Counted from the first letter of the stretch, positions 28,412 to 37,838 are shown. The stretch is 60,635 bases of DNA from Gammaproteobacteria bacterium (GCA_018677555.1 JAHHOT010000034.1:1-60635), one strand, 5' to 3'. Numbers and translations: made by a program. The notes: generated by a model not told the origin, from the letters alone.

Positions 28412-28735
28412 TCAGGCTTTCGGCGCCCAGACAGAACACCAGCCGTCTGCCGCGACCAGTTTGCCCGGAAAAATCTGGCATGGCCGCCACTCGTCGCCGT
28501 CGGCCCCCTGCACCAGCGCGCAGTTGGCGCAGTTCTGGACTTCTGCCGGGTTGGCGCGGGTTGACGGATCGACCGTGCTGGCGTCGTGCACGTATTTCAG
28601 CGACTTCGCCGTCGGGTCGGATTCCTCGAGCTTGGGTAAGTCCTGGGCCCTGGCTTCCTGGCCGGGACGTACGAAACATCCGGCGGCGGCGACGGCGGAC
28701 AGTTGAATGAATTGACGTCTTGCGATCTTGCTCAA
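28412..28735 (-). CDS. High-potential iron-sulfur protein (HiPIP)
   Basis: This 107-residue protein carries a Tat signal (ARRQFIQLSAVAAAG) and a mature domain with the four [4Fe-4S] cysteines C69, C72 (NCANCAL), C86 (RPCQIFPGKLV) and C100 (DGWCSVWAPK). HiPIPs are small periplasmic electron carriers, common in purple and related gammaproteobacteria. The start is TTG with AAGGAG 7 nt upstream. A Fur-box-like palindrome lies about 80 bp upstream and a hairpin terminator follows, indicating a single-gene unit. Confidence 0.9.
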   Translation of the reverse strand: MSKIARRQFIQLSAVAAAGCFVRPGQEARAQDLPKLEESDPTAKSLKYVHDASTVDPSTRANPAEVQNCANCALVQGADGDEWRPCQIFPGKLVAADGWCSVWAPKA

Positions 28736-29094
28736 GGTTGTCTCCTTTTTTGGCTATGCGCTTGTCGAGCGACGCGTATCTTAATACAAAAATTTGCCCC
28801 GTCTTCAGTTGCTAATGCGAACCATTCGCAACTCGCCGGGGCCTACCGCACAATACTAATGGGCCGAACCTGAACGCCAGCCAAACGCCCCTCCCGGGAC
28901 CCCGATGTCAGTGATTACCATCAGGTTCAGGAACGCAAAACGTGACCGGGTTCTCAATGGCTGACGCAAGTTATTCCACCGCCGCGCCGCTATTGCATAA
29001 TTGCTTAATTATTCACGATACCTGCACTGCCGTTAGACGAAGGACCTGAGATGCAACCGATGTCCGGCGAGATGGTCCCAGTACAGGATGCTGC
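28736..29094. other. Intergenic region with HiPIP control region
   Basis: This 359-bp gap separates the divergent HiPIP and peptidase genes. It holds the HiPIP ribosome binding site, an AT-rich stretch at about 28782-28796, the Fur-box-like palindrome at 28814-28832 and two short inverted GAACCTGA / TCAGGTTC segments (28866-28873 and 28921-28928). No open frame or RNA gene was recognised. Confidence 0.6.
28814..28832. promoter_or_regulatory. Fur-box-like palindrome upstream of HiPIP
   Basis: AATGCGAACCATTCGCAAC is a near-palindrome with the layout of gammaproteobacterial Fur boxes of the AATGAGAATCATTCTCATT kind. It ends about 80 bp before the HiPIP start. Iron control of an Fe-S protein is plausible; binding is not shown. 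Confidence 0.45.
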
Positions 29095-30639
29095 ATGCCG
29101 ATCCGAAAACCATCGACGATCATGAACCGCCGGCCGGCCGATTTCATGCGTGAACGACACCCGGCGCCCGCAGCGCGGGTTACCTTATGGATCGCCTTTC
29201 TCGCTACACTCGCGACCGGCAAGATCAGCGCTGCCGCAGAGCCACACCAGTACAACGTGTCTGTCGACTACCGGCTTAGCCAGCTGTGGGTCGAAGCACG
29301 GTTCTCGACGCCGGTAAAGAGCGTTACCGCCCGTTCGCGCGTCGCCGGCAAATACCTCATCGATGTTCGCGACTGCTTTGATTCGCGTGAGATCCGACTG
29401 CGCAATCGCCGCATGATGCTGCCGGACGAAGGCATCGAGTGCCTCAACTACACGGTCAACCTGGAGCGGGCCGCACGGGAACACCGCAGCCAGCGCTTTC
29501 TCGCATCCGACAATATCATCGTGTCGCCGTCGCTGTGGTTGTGGCGTCCGGAGGTTACCGCAAACTCGGAGATCGATATTCGTTTTCAGTTGCCCGAGCA
29601 GGTGCGCGTATCCGTGCCGTGGCGCCCGCTCGGCAAAGACGCCTACCGCCTGCACCGCTCCCCGGAGAGCTCTAACGCGAGTGTTGTGTTCGGCAATTTT
29701 CACGAAGAAGAAATCCATGTTGCCGGCGCCCGGTTACGGGTCAGCATGCTCAACGGGCGCAAGCCGTTCGACCGCGGGGCGATCAGCAACTGGGTACGGG
29801 CGACCGCGACCGACGTAAGCCTTGTCTACGGACGCTTTCCCAATCCCTCACCGCAAGTCGTGGTAATCCCGGTCGATTCGACCCGCAGCAGCAGTGCCGT
29901 ACCGTTCGGACGCGTCATCCGTGACGGCGGCGAAACTGTCGAGCTGCTGGTCAATGTCGCGGCGCCTCCCGATGCGTTCTTCAGCGACTGGACCGCTACC
30001 CACGAGTTCAGTCACCTGATGCTGCCGTACATCGGCGGTCGCCACCGCTGGGTTGCGGAGGGCTTCGCGCAGTACTACCAGAATGTGTTACTCGCGCGAG
30101 CCGGTGCATATGACCAGCAACACGCATGGCAGAAACTGCATGAGGGATTCGAACGAGGACGGCGCTCGCGACCGGAGATGTCGCCTAACGAGGCAGCCGA
30201 CGGGCGTGCGCGAAACGGGCTCATGAAGATCTACTGGAGCGGCGCTGCGCTGGCACTGATCGCGGATGTCGACCTGCGGGAACGCAGCGATGGCAGGGAA
30301 ACGCTGGACAAGGTTCTGGACCGCTTCCAGGACTGCTGCCTGCCCTCCCCGCGCGTCTGGTCAGGACCGGAGCTGTTCGGCAAGCTGGATTCGCTGACTG
30401 ATTTCCCGATTTTCATGCAGCTGTACAGGCGCTACGCCAACACTGCGGGGTTTCCCGATACTCGCCCGACGTTCGCGCGTCTTGGCATCACCGTGTCGCA
30501 CGACCAGGTGCGCCTGCGCAAGAATGGCGAACTGATCCACGTTCGCGACAACATCATTCGCACCGACTCGGATGCCGCAGCCTGGCGACAAAGCCTGGCC
30601 GGGAGTCAAGACTCGCAGCGGACAGCCCGTAGCCACTGA
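29095..30639 (+). CDS. Exported gluzincin-type metallopeptidase (M61/M1-like)
   Basis: This 514-residue protein has a signal-type segment (LWIAFLATLATGKISAAAE, about residues 31-49), a beta-rich N-terminal domain and the zinc site HEFSH (303-307) with a downstream glutamate (E322 in RWVAEGFAQYYQ). This HExxH...E layout is that of gluzincins of the M61 glycyl aminopeptidase-like kind. The spacing between H307 and E322 is shorter than in M1 enzymes, so the family is uncertain. AGGA lies 6 nt before the ATG. It is followed by fdhD, which begins 35 bp after its stop. Confidence 0.75.
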   Translation: MPIRKPSTIMNRRPADFMRERHPAPAARVTLWIAFLATLATGKISAAAEPHQYNVSVDYRLSQLWVEARFSTPVKSVTARSRVAGKYLIDVRDCFDSREIRLRNRRMMLPDEGIECLNYTVNLERAAREHRSQRFLASDNIIVSPSLWLWRPEVTANSEIDIRFQLPEQVRVSVPWRPLGKDAYRLHRSPESSNASVVFGNFHEEEIHVAGARLRVSMLNGRKPFDRGAISNWVRATATDVSLVYGRFPNPSPQVVVIPVDSTRSSSAVPFGRVIRDGGETVELLVNVAAPPDAFFSDWTATHEFSHLMLPYIGGRHRWVAEGFAQYYQNVLLARAGAYDQQHAWQKLHEGFERGRRSRPEMSPNEAADGRARNGLMKIYWSGAALALIADVDLRERSDGRETLDKVLDRFQDCCLPSPRVWSGPELFGKLDSLTDFPIFMQLYRRYANTAGFPDTRPTFARLGITVSHDQVRLRKNGELIHVRDNIIRTDSDAAAWRQSLAGSQDSQRTARSH

Positions 30640-30673
30640 TATACTGGGTGGCCCACATGCAACGGGTCGAGAC

Positions 30674-31516
30674 ATGAGCCGCAGCAGCCAGGCCATCGAT
30701 ATCCGCAAGATTCGCGGCGACGCCGAGTCTTCTATCGAGGACAGCGTTGCGGTCGAGGAGCCGCTGGAGATTCAGCTGAGTTCGTCGACCCAGACGGGCA
30801 GCGCCGCGAAAAGCGTGTCGATTACCATGCGCACGCCGGGTGATGACGTCGATCTCGCGCTGGGTTTTCTGTACACCGAAGGCATCATCAGGTCCGGCAT
30901 TGACGTAATTGCCGTCCGTCACGTCGGACAATCCAGCGGCGACGATGCGGCACAGAACATCGTGCGCGTCGAGATGCAACCGGATGTCGATCTGGACCTC
31001 GATCGACTGCAGCGCCACTTCTATACGACCTCGAGCTGCGGCGTTTGTGGCAAGGCATCACTCGACGCGCTGCGCGTTTCAGGACAAGAGTCGCTCAAGG
31101 ACAAAGGAGTGGCGTTTGCCCGCACCCTGCTTGCCGACATGCCCGATAAACTTTTGGATCGACAGCGATTATTCTCGAAAACCGGAGGGCTTCACGCAGC
31201 CGCGGTGTTCGACGCGCGGGGAAACATCGTGCACATCCGGGAAGACGTCGGCAGGCACAACGCCGTCGACAAGCTCGTCGGCGCAATGCTCGCCGCAGAC
31301 CAGCTGCCCGGCCACAATACCGGACTCCTCGTGTCGGGCCGCGCCAGTTTCGAGCTGATGCAGAAAGCGCTCGTCGCAGGAATACCGACAATGGCGGCTG
31401 TAGGCGCGCCATCAAGCCTTGCCGTGGAACTCGCCCGGGAATTCGACATGACGCTGGTCGGTTTTCTCAGGGCCGGCAACTTTAATATTTACGCCGGCGC
31501 GCAACGCATCGTGTAG
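30674..31516 (+). CDS. fdhD: Formate dehydrogenase accessory sulfurtransferase FdhD
   Basis: This 280-residue protein has the catalytic CxxC in TTSSCGVCGKASLDAL (C122 and C125), TMRTPGDDVDLALGFLYTEG and EDVGRHNAVDKL. FdhD passes sulfur from a cysteine desulfurase to the molybdenum cofactor, which formate dehydrogenases need. The ATG at 30674 is preferred because the family N-terminus begins near it. It heads the plus-strand run fdhD-fdsG-fdsB-fdsA, 36 bp before fdsG. Confidence 0.93.
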   Translation: MSRSSQAIDIRKIRGDAESSIEDSVAVEEPLEIQLSSSTQTGSAAKSVSITMRTPGDDVDLALGFLYTEGIIRSGIDVIAVRHVGQSSGDDAAQNIVRVEMQPDVDLDLDRLQRHFYTTSSCGVCGKASLDALRVSGQESLKDKGVAFARTLLADMPDKLLDRQRLFSKTGGLHAAAVFDARGNIVHIREDVGRHNAVDKLVGAMLAADQLPGHNTGLLVSGRASFELMQKALVAGIPTMAAVGAPSSLAVELAREFDMTLVGFLRAGNFNIYAGAQRIV

Positions 31517-31552
31517 CCGGTTTTGTTTGGCCAGAAAGAGACTTAAAGACGC

Positions 31553-32023
31553 ATGCCCGCAAAGTACGACGCACAGATTGCGACGCAGATAATCAACAAC
31601 TTCGGCGCGAAGCCGGAGTTGCTGGTGCAGATACTGCACGCGTTCATCGAACGATATTCGTACATCAGCGAGGAAGCCGTGCGGCAAATCGCTTATGAAT
31701 TGAATATCTCGCGCGCCGACGTGCACGGCGTCGTCAGCTTTTACCATGACTTCCGCACGACGCCGCCCGGCAATCGTGTCGTAAAAATCTGCCAGGCCGA
31801 GTCCTGCCAGGCGATGGGCAGTCGTGAGTTGACCGCATACGCGGAAAAGACCCTGGGTGTCGCGATGAATCAGACGCGCGACGATGGCGAGGTGACACTC
31901 GAACCGGTGTACTGCCTCGGAAATTGTGCTTGCTCACCAGCCGTGATGATCGACAACAAGGTTTATGGCAGGGTCGACACCGGGCGCTTCGCAGACCTGC
32001 TTGAAAAGCACGGAGGCGCTTGA
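31553..32023 (+). CDS. fdsG: NAD-dependent formate dehydrogenase, gamma subunit (NuoE-like)
   Basis: This 156-residue subunit has the thioredoxin-like [2Fe-2S] site with C80 and C85 (KICQAESCQ) and C121 and C125 (VYCLGNCACSP). The N-terminal helical domain (SRADVHGVVSFYHDFR) is typical of NuoE/FdsG. It transfers electrons to the FMN subunit FdsB. The frame ends in a TGATG junction with fdsB. Confidence 0.92.
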   Translation: MPAKYDAQIATQIINNFGAKPELLVQILHAFIERYSYISEEAVRQIAYELNISRADVHGVVSFYHDFRTTPPGNRVVKICQAESCQAMGSRELTAYAEKTLGVAMNQTRDDGEVTLEPVYCLGNCACSPAVMIDNKVYGRVDTGRFADLLEKHGGA

Positions 32024-33564
32024 TGAGGAGCAAACGCGTGGTCTATGTACCCAATGAGACGTCGGCGGTTTCGCTGGGCGCGAACGAAGTCGCCGAGGCG
32101 ATCGCCGACAAGACCGACGCGGTCATCGTGCGCAACGGCTCCCGGGGCATGTGCTGGCTGGAGCCGATGGTGGAGGTCGTGGTCGGCGCAGAACGTATCG
32201 CCTACGGCCCGGTCACGCCAGAAGACGTCGATGGTCTCATCGAGTCCGACTTCCTCAACGGGGGCAAACATGATCTGTTGCTCGGTCCGACCGAAGAGAT
32301 TCCGTACCTGAAAAACCAGGATCGCTGGACCTTTCAGCGTTGCGGCTTGATCAACCCCCTGGACCTCGCCGCCTATCTCGAACACGGTGGATTCTCAGGA
32401 CTGACGCATGCGCTGGAGTCCGGCCCGCGCGGCGTGCTCGAACAGGTCAAAAAATCAGGCCTGCGTGGACGCGGTGGCGCCGGGTTTCCTACCGGTATCA
32501 AGTGGCAGACCGTCGCGGATGCGAAAGCAGATCAGAAATACGTCACCTGCAACGCTGACGAGGGCGACAGCGGCACATTCTCCGATCGCATGCTCATGGA
32601 GGGCGACCCGCTTACGCTCATCGAGGGCATGATCATTGCGGGATTCGCAGTAGGCGCCAGTCGCGGTTATGTATACCTGCGCTCGGAATATCCACTCACG
32701 CGCGACATCTTCGAGAAAGCGCTCAAGGTAGCGCGCGCCGGGGGCTGGCTCGGCGACGACATCCAGGGCAGCGGCTTCGACTTCGACATCGATTTGCACC
32801 TTGGCGCCGGTTCCTACGTGTGCGGCGAGGAAACGGCAATGCTCGAGAGCCTCGAAGGCAAAGCCGGCGTTATCCGGTACAAACCGCCGTTGCCGGCGGT
32901 GGAAGGACTGTTTGGAAAACCGACGGTGGTGAACAACGTAATCACGCTTGCCTCGGTGCCGAACATTATTGCGATGAGTGGCGACCGCTACGCAGAGCAT
33001 GGCGTCGATCGCTCCAAGGGTACCCTTGCGTTCCAGCTGGCCGGCAACGTCAGGCGCGGCGGCCTGGTCGAAAAAGCGTTCGGCGTCAGCCTCAGGAACC
33101 TGATCGAGGACTTCGGTGGCGGCACCGCAAGCGGACGACCGATCCGCGCGGTACAGGTTGGAGGCCCGCTGGGCGCCTATGTGCCCGCCGCACAGCTGGA
33201 CATACTGCTGGATTATGAAAAATTCGCGGAAATCGGCGCGATGATCGGCCATGGCGGCATCGTCGTTTTCGATGATACGGTCGATATGGCGGCGCAGGCC
33301 CGTTTCGCCATGGAGTTCTGCGCTATCGAGTCCTGCGGCAAGTGCACACCTTGCAGAATCGGCGCTGTCAGGGGTGTTGAAGTCATAGACCGGATCATCG
33401 CGAACGAGAATCGTGAGGCGAATCTCGATCTGCTCGACGAGCTCTGCGATACGATGATCGACGGTTCCCTGTGCGCAATGGGCGGAATGACCCCTTTTCC
33501 GGTACGCAGTGCGGTAAAATATTTCCCGGAAGACTTCATGCCTCCGGCGGGAGACAACAAATGA
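32023..33564 (+). CDS. fdsB: NAD-dependent formate dehydrogenase, beta subunit (NuoF-like)
   Basis: This 513-residue subunit has an N-terminal thioredoxin-like extension as in FdsB. The NADH/FMN site is RGRGGAGFPTGIKW and CNADEGDSGTFSDR, followed by GAGSYVCGEETAMLESLEGK and a [4Fe-4S] motif ESCGKCTPCRIG. It passes electrons from formate to NAD. The ATG at 32023 has GGAGG 6 nt upstream and overlaps the fdsG stop by one base; its own stop overlaps the fdsA start (ATGA). Confidence 0.94.
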   Translation: MRSKRVVYVPNETSAVSLGANEVAEAIADKTDAVIVRNGSRGMCWLEPMVEVVVGAERIAYGPVTPEDVDGLIESDFLNGGKHDLLLGPTEEIPYLKNQDRWTFQRCGLINPLDLAAYLEHGGFSGLTHALESGPRGVLEQVKKSGLRGRGGAGFPTGIKWQTVADAKADQKYVTCNADEGDSGTFSDRMLMEGDPLTLIEGMIIAGFAVGASRGYVYLRSEYPLTRDIFEKALKVARAGGWLGDDIQGSGFDFDIDLHLGAGSYVCGEETAMLESLEGKAGVIRYKPPLPAVEGLFGKPTVVNNVITLASVPNIIAMSGDRYAEHGVDRSKGTLAFQLAGNVRRGGLVEKAFGVSLRNLIEDFGGGTASGRPIRAVQVGGPLGAYVPAAQLDILLDYEKFAEIGAMIGHGGIVVFDDTVDMAAQARFAMEFCAIESCGKCTPCRIGAVRGVEVIDRIIANENREANLDLLDELCDTMIDGSLCAMGGMTPFPVRSAVKYFPEDFMPPAGDNK

Positions 33565-36395
33565 GCCTGATCAAAGAAGCCGATTTCGGTACCCCCGCCA
33601 GCCCGCAGAAACTGGCGGTCGACATCGAGATAGACGGGCTGCCGGCGACGGTTGCCGCGGGCACCTCGATACTACGCGCCGCACGTGAATCCGGTGTGGA
33701 CATTCCCAAACTTTGCGCCACCGACAGCATGAAAGCATTCGGCAGTTGCCGTTTGTGCGTGGTCGAAGTCGAAGGGCGAAAAGGCTTCCCTGCCTCGTGC
33801 ACGACCCCCGTCGAGGAAGGCATGAAAATTCGCACGCAGTCGGCATCGATTGCGAAACTTCGTCGCAACGTGATGGAGCTGTACATCTCCGACCACCCGC
33901 TCGACTGCCTGACTTGCTCGGCCAACGGCGACTGCGAGTTGCAGGACATGGCAGGCGCTGTCGGACTGCGCGAAGTTCGCTACGGCTTCGATGGCGAGAA
34001 TCATCTGGATGCACCGGTAGACGACAGTAACCCGTACTTCTCGTTCGACCCGAGCAAGTGCATCGTCTGCTCGCGTTGCGTGCGCGCCTGCAACGAAGTG
34101 CAGGGGACATTCGCGCTGACGATAGAAGGCCGCGGTTTCGAGTCGAAAGTTGCGGCCAGCATCGACGAACGCTTTATCGACTCAGAGTGCGTATCCTGCG
34201 GCGCCTGCGTCCAGGCCTGCCCGACTGCCACGCTGATGGAAAAATCGATCATCGACCATGGCCAACCGGAACACAGCGTGCTAACCACCTGCGCGTATTG
34301 CGGTGTCGGCTGCTCGTTCAAGGCCGAAATGAAGGGCGACCAGGTCGTGCGCATGACGCCGTACAAAGACGGCAAGGCCAACCATGGTCACAGCTGCGTG
34401 AAAGGCCGCTTCGCCTGGGGTTATTCGACCCATCGCGAACGTGTCCTCGACCCGCTTATTCGCGACGACATCAACGATCCCTGGCGCAAGGTGAGCTGGG
34501 ATGAAGCCATCGGTTTCACCGCCAGGCGCTTCAAGGAGATCCAGGAACAGCACGGGCGCAAATCCATCGGCGGCATCACCTCGTCGCGGTGCACGAACGA
34601 GGAAGTATTCATCGTGCAAAAACTGGTGCGCGCGGCATTCGGCAACAATAACGTGGATACCTGCGCGCGCGTCTGTCATTCGCCGACGGGTTATGGCCTG
34701 AAGCAGACCCTCGGCACGTCGGCGGGTACGCAGCCGTTCGACAGCGTAATGGATGCCGACGTCATCGTGGTCATTGGAGCCAACCCGACCGAAGGCCATC
34801 CGGTTTTCGCATCGCAGATGAAGCGGCGCCTGCGTGAAGGTGCCAGGCTGATCATCGTCGATCCGCGCAAGATTGACCTCGTGCGATCACCGCACGTCAA
34901 GGCGGATTTTCACCTGCCGCTGCGCCCCGGCACCAACGTGCCGCTCATCAACGCGTTTGCGCACGTGGCGATCGAGGAAGGTCTCACCGACGAGAAATAT
35001 ATTGCCGAGCGTTGCGACCTCGATTCCTACGAGGCCTGGAAAGCGTGCATGATGAAGCCGGAGTATTCACCCGAGGAAGTCGCGAAGGTTGCCGGCGTCC
35101 CCGCCGAGGATCTGCGTGCGGCCGCGAGGCTCTACGCCAGCGCGGACAGGGGCGCCATTTATTACGGTCTGGGCGTGACCGAGCACAGCCAGGGCTCGAC
35201 CATGGTAATGGGCATGGCAAATCTTGCGATGGCGACCGGAAATATCGGTTATTCGGGCGTGGGCGTGAACCCGCTGCGTGGCCAGAACAACGTGCAGGGT
35301 TCGTGCGACATGGGCTCCTTCCCGCACGAGCTGCCAGGGTATCGGCCCGTTCAGGATGACGAAGTTCGCGGCACATTCGAACAGCACTGGGGCGTATCCA
35401 TCGACCCGGAACCCGGCTTCCGCATCCCCAACATGTTTGACGCTGCGATCGCAGGGTCGTACAAGGGCATGTACATTCAGGGCGAAGACATCGCGCAGTC
35501 GGACCCGAACACGCAGCACGTCGAAGCCGCATTGGGCAACATGGAGTGCGTCGTGGTGCAGGACCTGTTCCTCAACGAAACGGCGAAGTTCGCGCACGTG
35601 TTCTTGCCTGGCACGTCGTTTCTCGAAAAAGACGGCACCTTCATCAATGCCGAACGTCGCATCAACCGCGTGCGGCCGGTAATGAAACCGCGCCAGGGCA
35701 AAGCCGAATGGCGTATCACGCAGGAACTGGCGCAGGCGATGGGCTACGACATGGACTATCGAAACGAAGCCGAGATCATGGACGAAATAGCGACCCTTAC
35801 GCCGACCTTTGGCGGCGTCTCGTTCGACTTCCTCGATCACGCCGGCAGCGTGCAGTGGCCGTGCAATCGCGACGCACCCATGGGCACACCGATCATGCAC
35901 ATCGGCGGCTTCGTTCGCGGCAAGGGCCTGTTCATCGAAACCGATTACGTGCCGACGGACGAGAAAACCAATCGCAAGTTCCCGCTGATCCTCACCACCG
36001 GCCGTATCCTGAGCCAGTACAACGTGGGCGCGCAGACGCGGCGCACGCCCAATGTCGTCTGGTACAAGGAAGACATCCTTGAGATACATCCGCACGACGC
36101 CGAAACGCGCGGCATCAACGACGGCGACAGGGTGTCGCTCACCAGCCGCAAAGGCGAGATCACGCTGAGCGCGAAGATCACGGAACGCGTGCAACCCGGC
36201 GTGGTTTACACGACCTTCCACGACCCTGAGACCGGCGCCAACGTGGTGACGACGGAGTACAGCGACTGGGCCACCAATTGCCCCGAGTACAAGGTGACGG
36301 CTGTGCAGGTGGCGCCGGCAGTGCATCGTTCGAAGTGGCAGCACCAGTTCGAGGAACGCGCCAAAGTTCAGGGCAAGATACTCGAAACGAGCTAG
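33561..36395 (+). CDS. fdsA: NAD-dependent formate dehydrogenase, alpha (molybdopterin) subunit
   Basis: This 944-residue subunit oxidises formate to CO2. Visible centres, in order: a [2Fe-2S] cluster (C52, C63, C66, C80), a His-ligated cluster (H112, C116, C119, C125), two ferredoxin-like [4Fe-4S] clusters (C167-C177 and C210-C220) and the proximal cluster (C244, C247, C251, C279). The molybdenum ligand is a cysteine, C372 in TCARVCHSPTG, not selenocysteine. The C-terminal domain binds the bis-MGD cofactor. Length matches known FdsA. The usual small subunit gene fdsD does not follow; the next gene is on the opposite strand. Confidence 0.95.
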   Translation: MSLIKEADFGTPASPQKLAVDIEIDGLPATVAAGTSILRAARESGVDIPKLCATDSMKAFGSCRLCVVEVEGRKGFPASCTTPVEEGMKIRTQSASIAKLRRNVMELYISDHPLDCLTCSANGDCELQDMAGAVGLREVRYGFDGENHLDAPVDDSNPYFSFDPSKCIVCSRCVRACNEVQGTFALTIEGRGFESKVAASIDERFIDSECVSCGACVQACPTATLMEKSIIDHGQPEHSVLTTCAYCGVGCSFKAEMKGDQVVRMTPYKDGKANHGHSCVKGRFAWGYSTHRERVLDPLIRDDINDPWRKVSWDEAIGFTARRFKEIQEQHGRKSIGGITSSRCTNEEVFIVQKLVRAAFGNNNVDTCARVCHSPTGYGLKQTLGTSAGTQPFDSVMDADVIVVIGANPTEGHPVFASQMKRRLREGARLIIVDPRKIDLVRSPHVKADFHLPLRPGTNVPLINAFAHVAIEEGLTDEKYIAERCDLDSYEAWKACMMKPEYSPEEVAKVAGVPAEDLRAAARLYASADRGAIYYGLGVTEHSQGSTMVMGMANLAMATGNIGYSGVGVNPLRGQNNVQGSCDMGSFPHELPGYRPVQDDEVRGTFEQHWGVSIDPEPGFRIPNMFDAAIAGSYKGMYIQGEDIAQSDPNTQHVEAALGNMECVVVQDLFLNETAKFAHVFLPGTSFLEKDGTFINAERRINRVRPVMKPRQGKAEWRITQELAQAMGYDMDYRNEAEIMDEIATLTPTFGGVSFDFLDHAGSVQWPCNRDAPMGTPIMHIGGFVRGKGLFIETDYVPTDEKTNRKFPLILTTGRILSQYNVGAQTRRTPNVVWYKEDILEIHPHDAETRGINDGDRVSLTSRKGEITLSAKITERVQPGVVYTTFHDPETGANVVTTEYSDWATNCPEYKVTAVQVAPAVHRSKWQHQFEERAKVQGKILETS

Positions 36396-36443
36396 GTCGC
36401 CGTCCACGCAGGCGCTAGCACGACAGCAGCGGCCGGACTGTCT

Positions 36444-37385
36444 TCAACGGTGTAGCGTACCGGCCGACGCGCCGACCGGTATACGCCAGATCTTTCCGCC
36501 CAGGCCAGCCGCGAATGTCGTCGTGACGTAGATGGAGCTGGCGTCGAATGCCCCCATGCCGAACGCGATGCTTGCCGCGCCGGGCATGCCTTCGGCAATG
36601 AGTATCAATTCATCAGTCCGCGGGTCCAGTCGCCAGATACGCCCCTCGCCGTTTGCCGCGATATACAGCCGCCCGTCCGCGTCCATTGCAAGGCCGTCAT
36701 TCGCGCCGCCGGGACCCGTGCGGGCAACGAGGCTGGCGCGTCCGGCGGGCTTTAAATCCGTCAGCCGCAAGGACCACACGGTGTTGTCCGGCGCAACCGG
36801 GCGGATGCTCGTGAAGATCTGTGCGACATACAGCCTCCTGTAGTCGTTGGACAATACGAGCCCGTTCGGGTGGTTTACCGCGGTCGAGTAGAGCCGCACG
36901 TTCTTCTCTGCATCGACGATGTAAATGTCCGCAGTGGCGTCGTCGCTGACCAGGTAGTCGCCATTCGGCAGCACCAGCACGAAATTCGGATCACCGAATC
37001 CTGCCGAATCGACCGACCGTTCGCCTTCCGGCGTGATTCGCCAGACCACGCCATCCGAGTTTCTGTCGTGGCGGAATGCGTTCGTCGGGCCGAAATCCGC
37101 AACCAGCAGATCGCGCTCACCAACGGCAGCCAGCCCGAGATTCGAATCCAGCTCCACGAGTTTCTTGCCCGAACCATCCGGCAGGATTTCCCAGAACGCA
37201 CGGTCACAGGTGGCAAACAATCGACCCTCGCCGTTGAAGGCGAGCCCTTCGCAGCGTGAAAACGGCTCATCAGCGAACAATTCCGGCACCACCGGGAATG
37301 CCGCCTCGTCCGCGGCAGATTGCGCGAGGCAGACGCTTACCGCGCATAGCCAGCAGGCGATTACCAGCGCCGATCGCAGATACAT
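36444..37385 (-). CDS. SMP-30/gluconolactonase-like exported beta-propeller protein
   Basis: This 313-residue protein has a signal peptide (ALVIACWLCAVSVCLAQ) and repeated propeller blades (EGLAFNGEGRLFATC, FVLVLPNGDYLVSD, NHPNGLVLSNDYRRLYVA, DGLAMDADGRLYIA), as in SMP-30/strictosidine-synthase-like proteins. The acidic N-terminal residue and NHPNGLV/ANDGLAM metal-site pattern suggest a divalent-metal lactonase, substrate unknown. The ATG at 37385 has GAGG 6 nt upstream. The next minus-strand genes upstream are an NTF2-like and an intradiol dioxygenase gene. Confidence 0.83.
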   Translation of the reverse strand: MYLRSALVIACWLCAVSVCLAQSAADEAAFPVVPELFADEPFSRCEGLAFNGEGRLFATCDRAFWEILPDGSGKKLVELDSNLGLAAVGERDLLVADFGPTNAFRHDRNSDGVVWRITPEGERSVDSAGFGDPNFVLVLPNGDYLVSDDATADIYIVDAEKNVRLYSTAVNHPNGLVLSNDYRRLYVAQIFTSIRPVAPDNTVWSLRLTDLKPAGRASLVARTGPGGANDGLAMDADGRLYIAANGEGRIWRLDPRTDELILIAEGMPGAASIAFGMGAFDASSIYVTTTFAAGLGGKIWRIPVGASAGTLHR

Positions 37386-37418
37386 CACAGACCTCGGAAG
37401 GCCAGCCGCGAGTCCCGC

Positions 37419-37838
37419 CTACATCCAGCCGAGTTCGCGCATCGCCCAGGGCGCGTTCCAGATTTTCACCATGTCGGAAACCTTGTCGTCGTCGTTCATC
37501 TCGATGACGTAGACATAGTGGGAATGGGTTTCCTTGTTGGTCGGCGGCACCGGGCCGCCGTCGCCGGTATGCGTGGCGTGATAGGTAGCGAAGAACGTCG
37601 CTTTACGATTGGCTTCGTCGAAGCTACTCGCATGCAGGTCGTAGCTCGACCCCGGCGCAGTCACGGTAGCGAAGCCCGCCATCCAGTCGCAGTACTCCTG
37701 CACGGTTTTCATATCCGCGATCGGCTCGCTTTGCGCCGTAAATGATGCATTGTCAGCCACGTAAGGGCTGCAGCCTGCCCAGCCTTTGGCCGTCTCGCAT
37801 GCTTCGAAAAACTTTTGTGCATTTTCAAACGCGCTCAT
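37419..37838 (-). CDS. NTF2-like (SnoaL-fold) protein
   Basis: This 139-residue protein begins AFENAQKFFEACETAKGWAG and has DNASFTAQSEPI, KTVQEYCDWMAGF and THSHYVYVIEMNDD, the cone-shaped NTF2-like pattern of ester-cyclase-type proteins. An AAGGAG ribosome binding site lies 7 nt before the ATG, and a TTATTAATAA palindrome lies just upstream. The ligand or reaction is unknown. Confidence 0.72.
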   Translation of the reverse strand: MSAFENAQKFFEACETAKGWAGCSPYVADNASFTAQSEPIADMKTVQEYCDWMAGFATVTAPGSSYDLHASSFDEANRKATFFATYHATHTGDGGPVPPTNKETHSHYVYVIEMNDDDKVSDMVKIWNAPWAMRELGWM

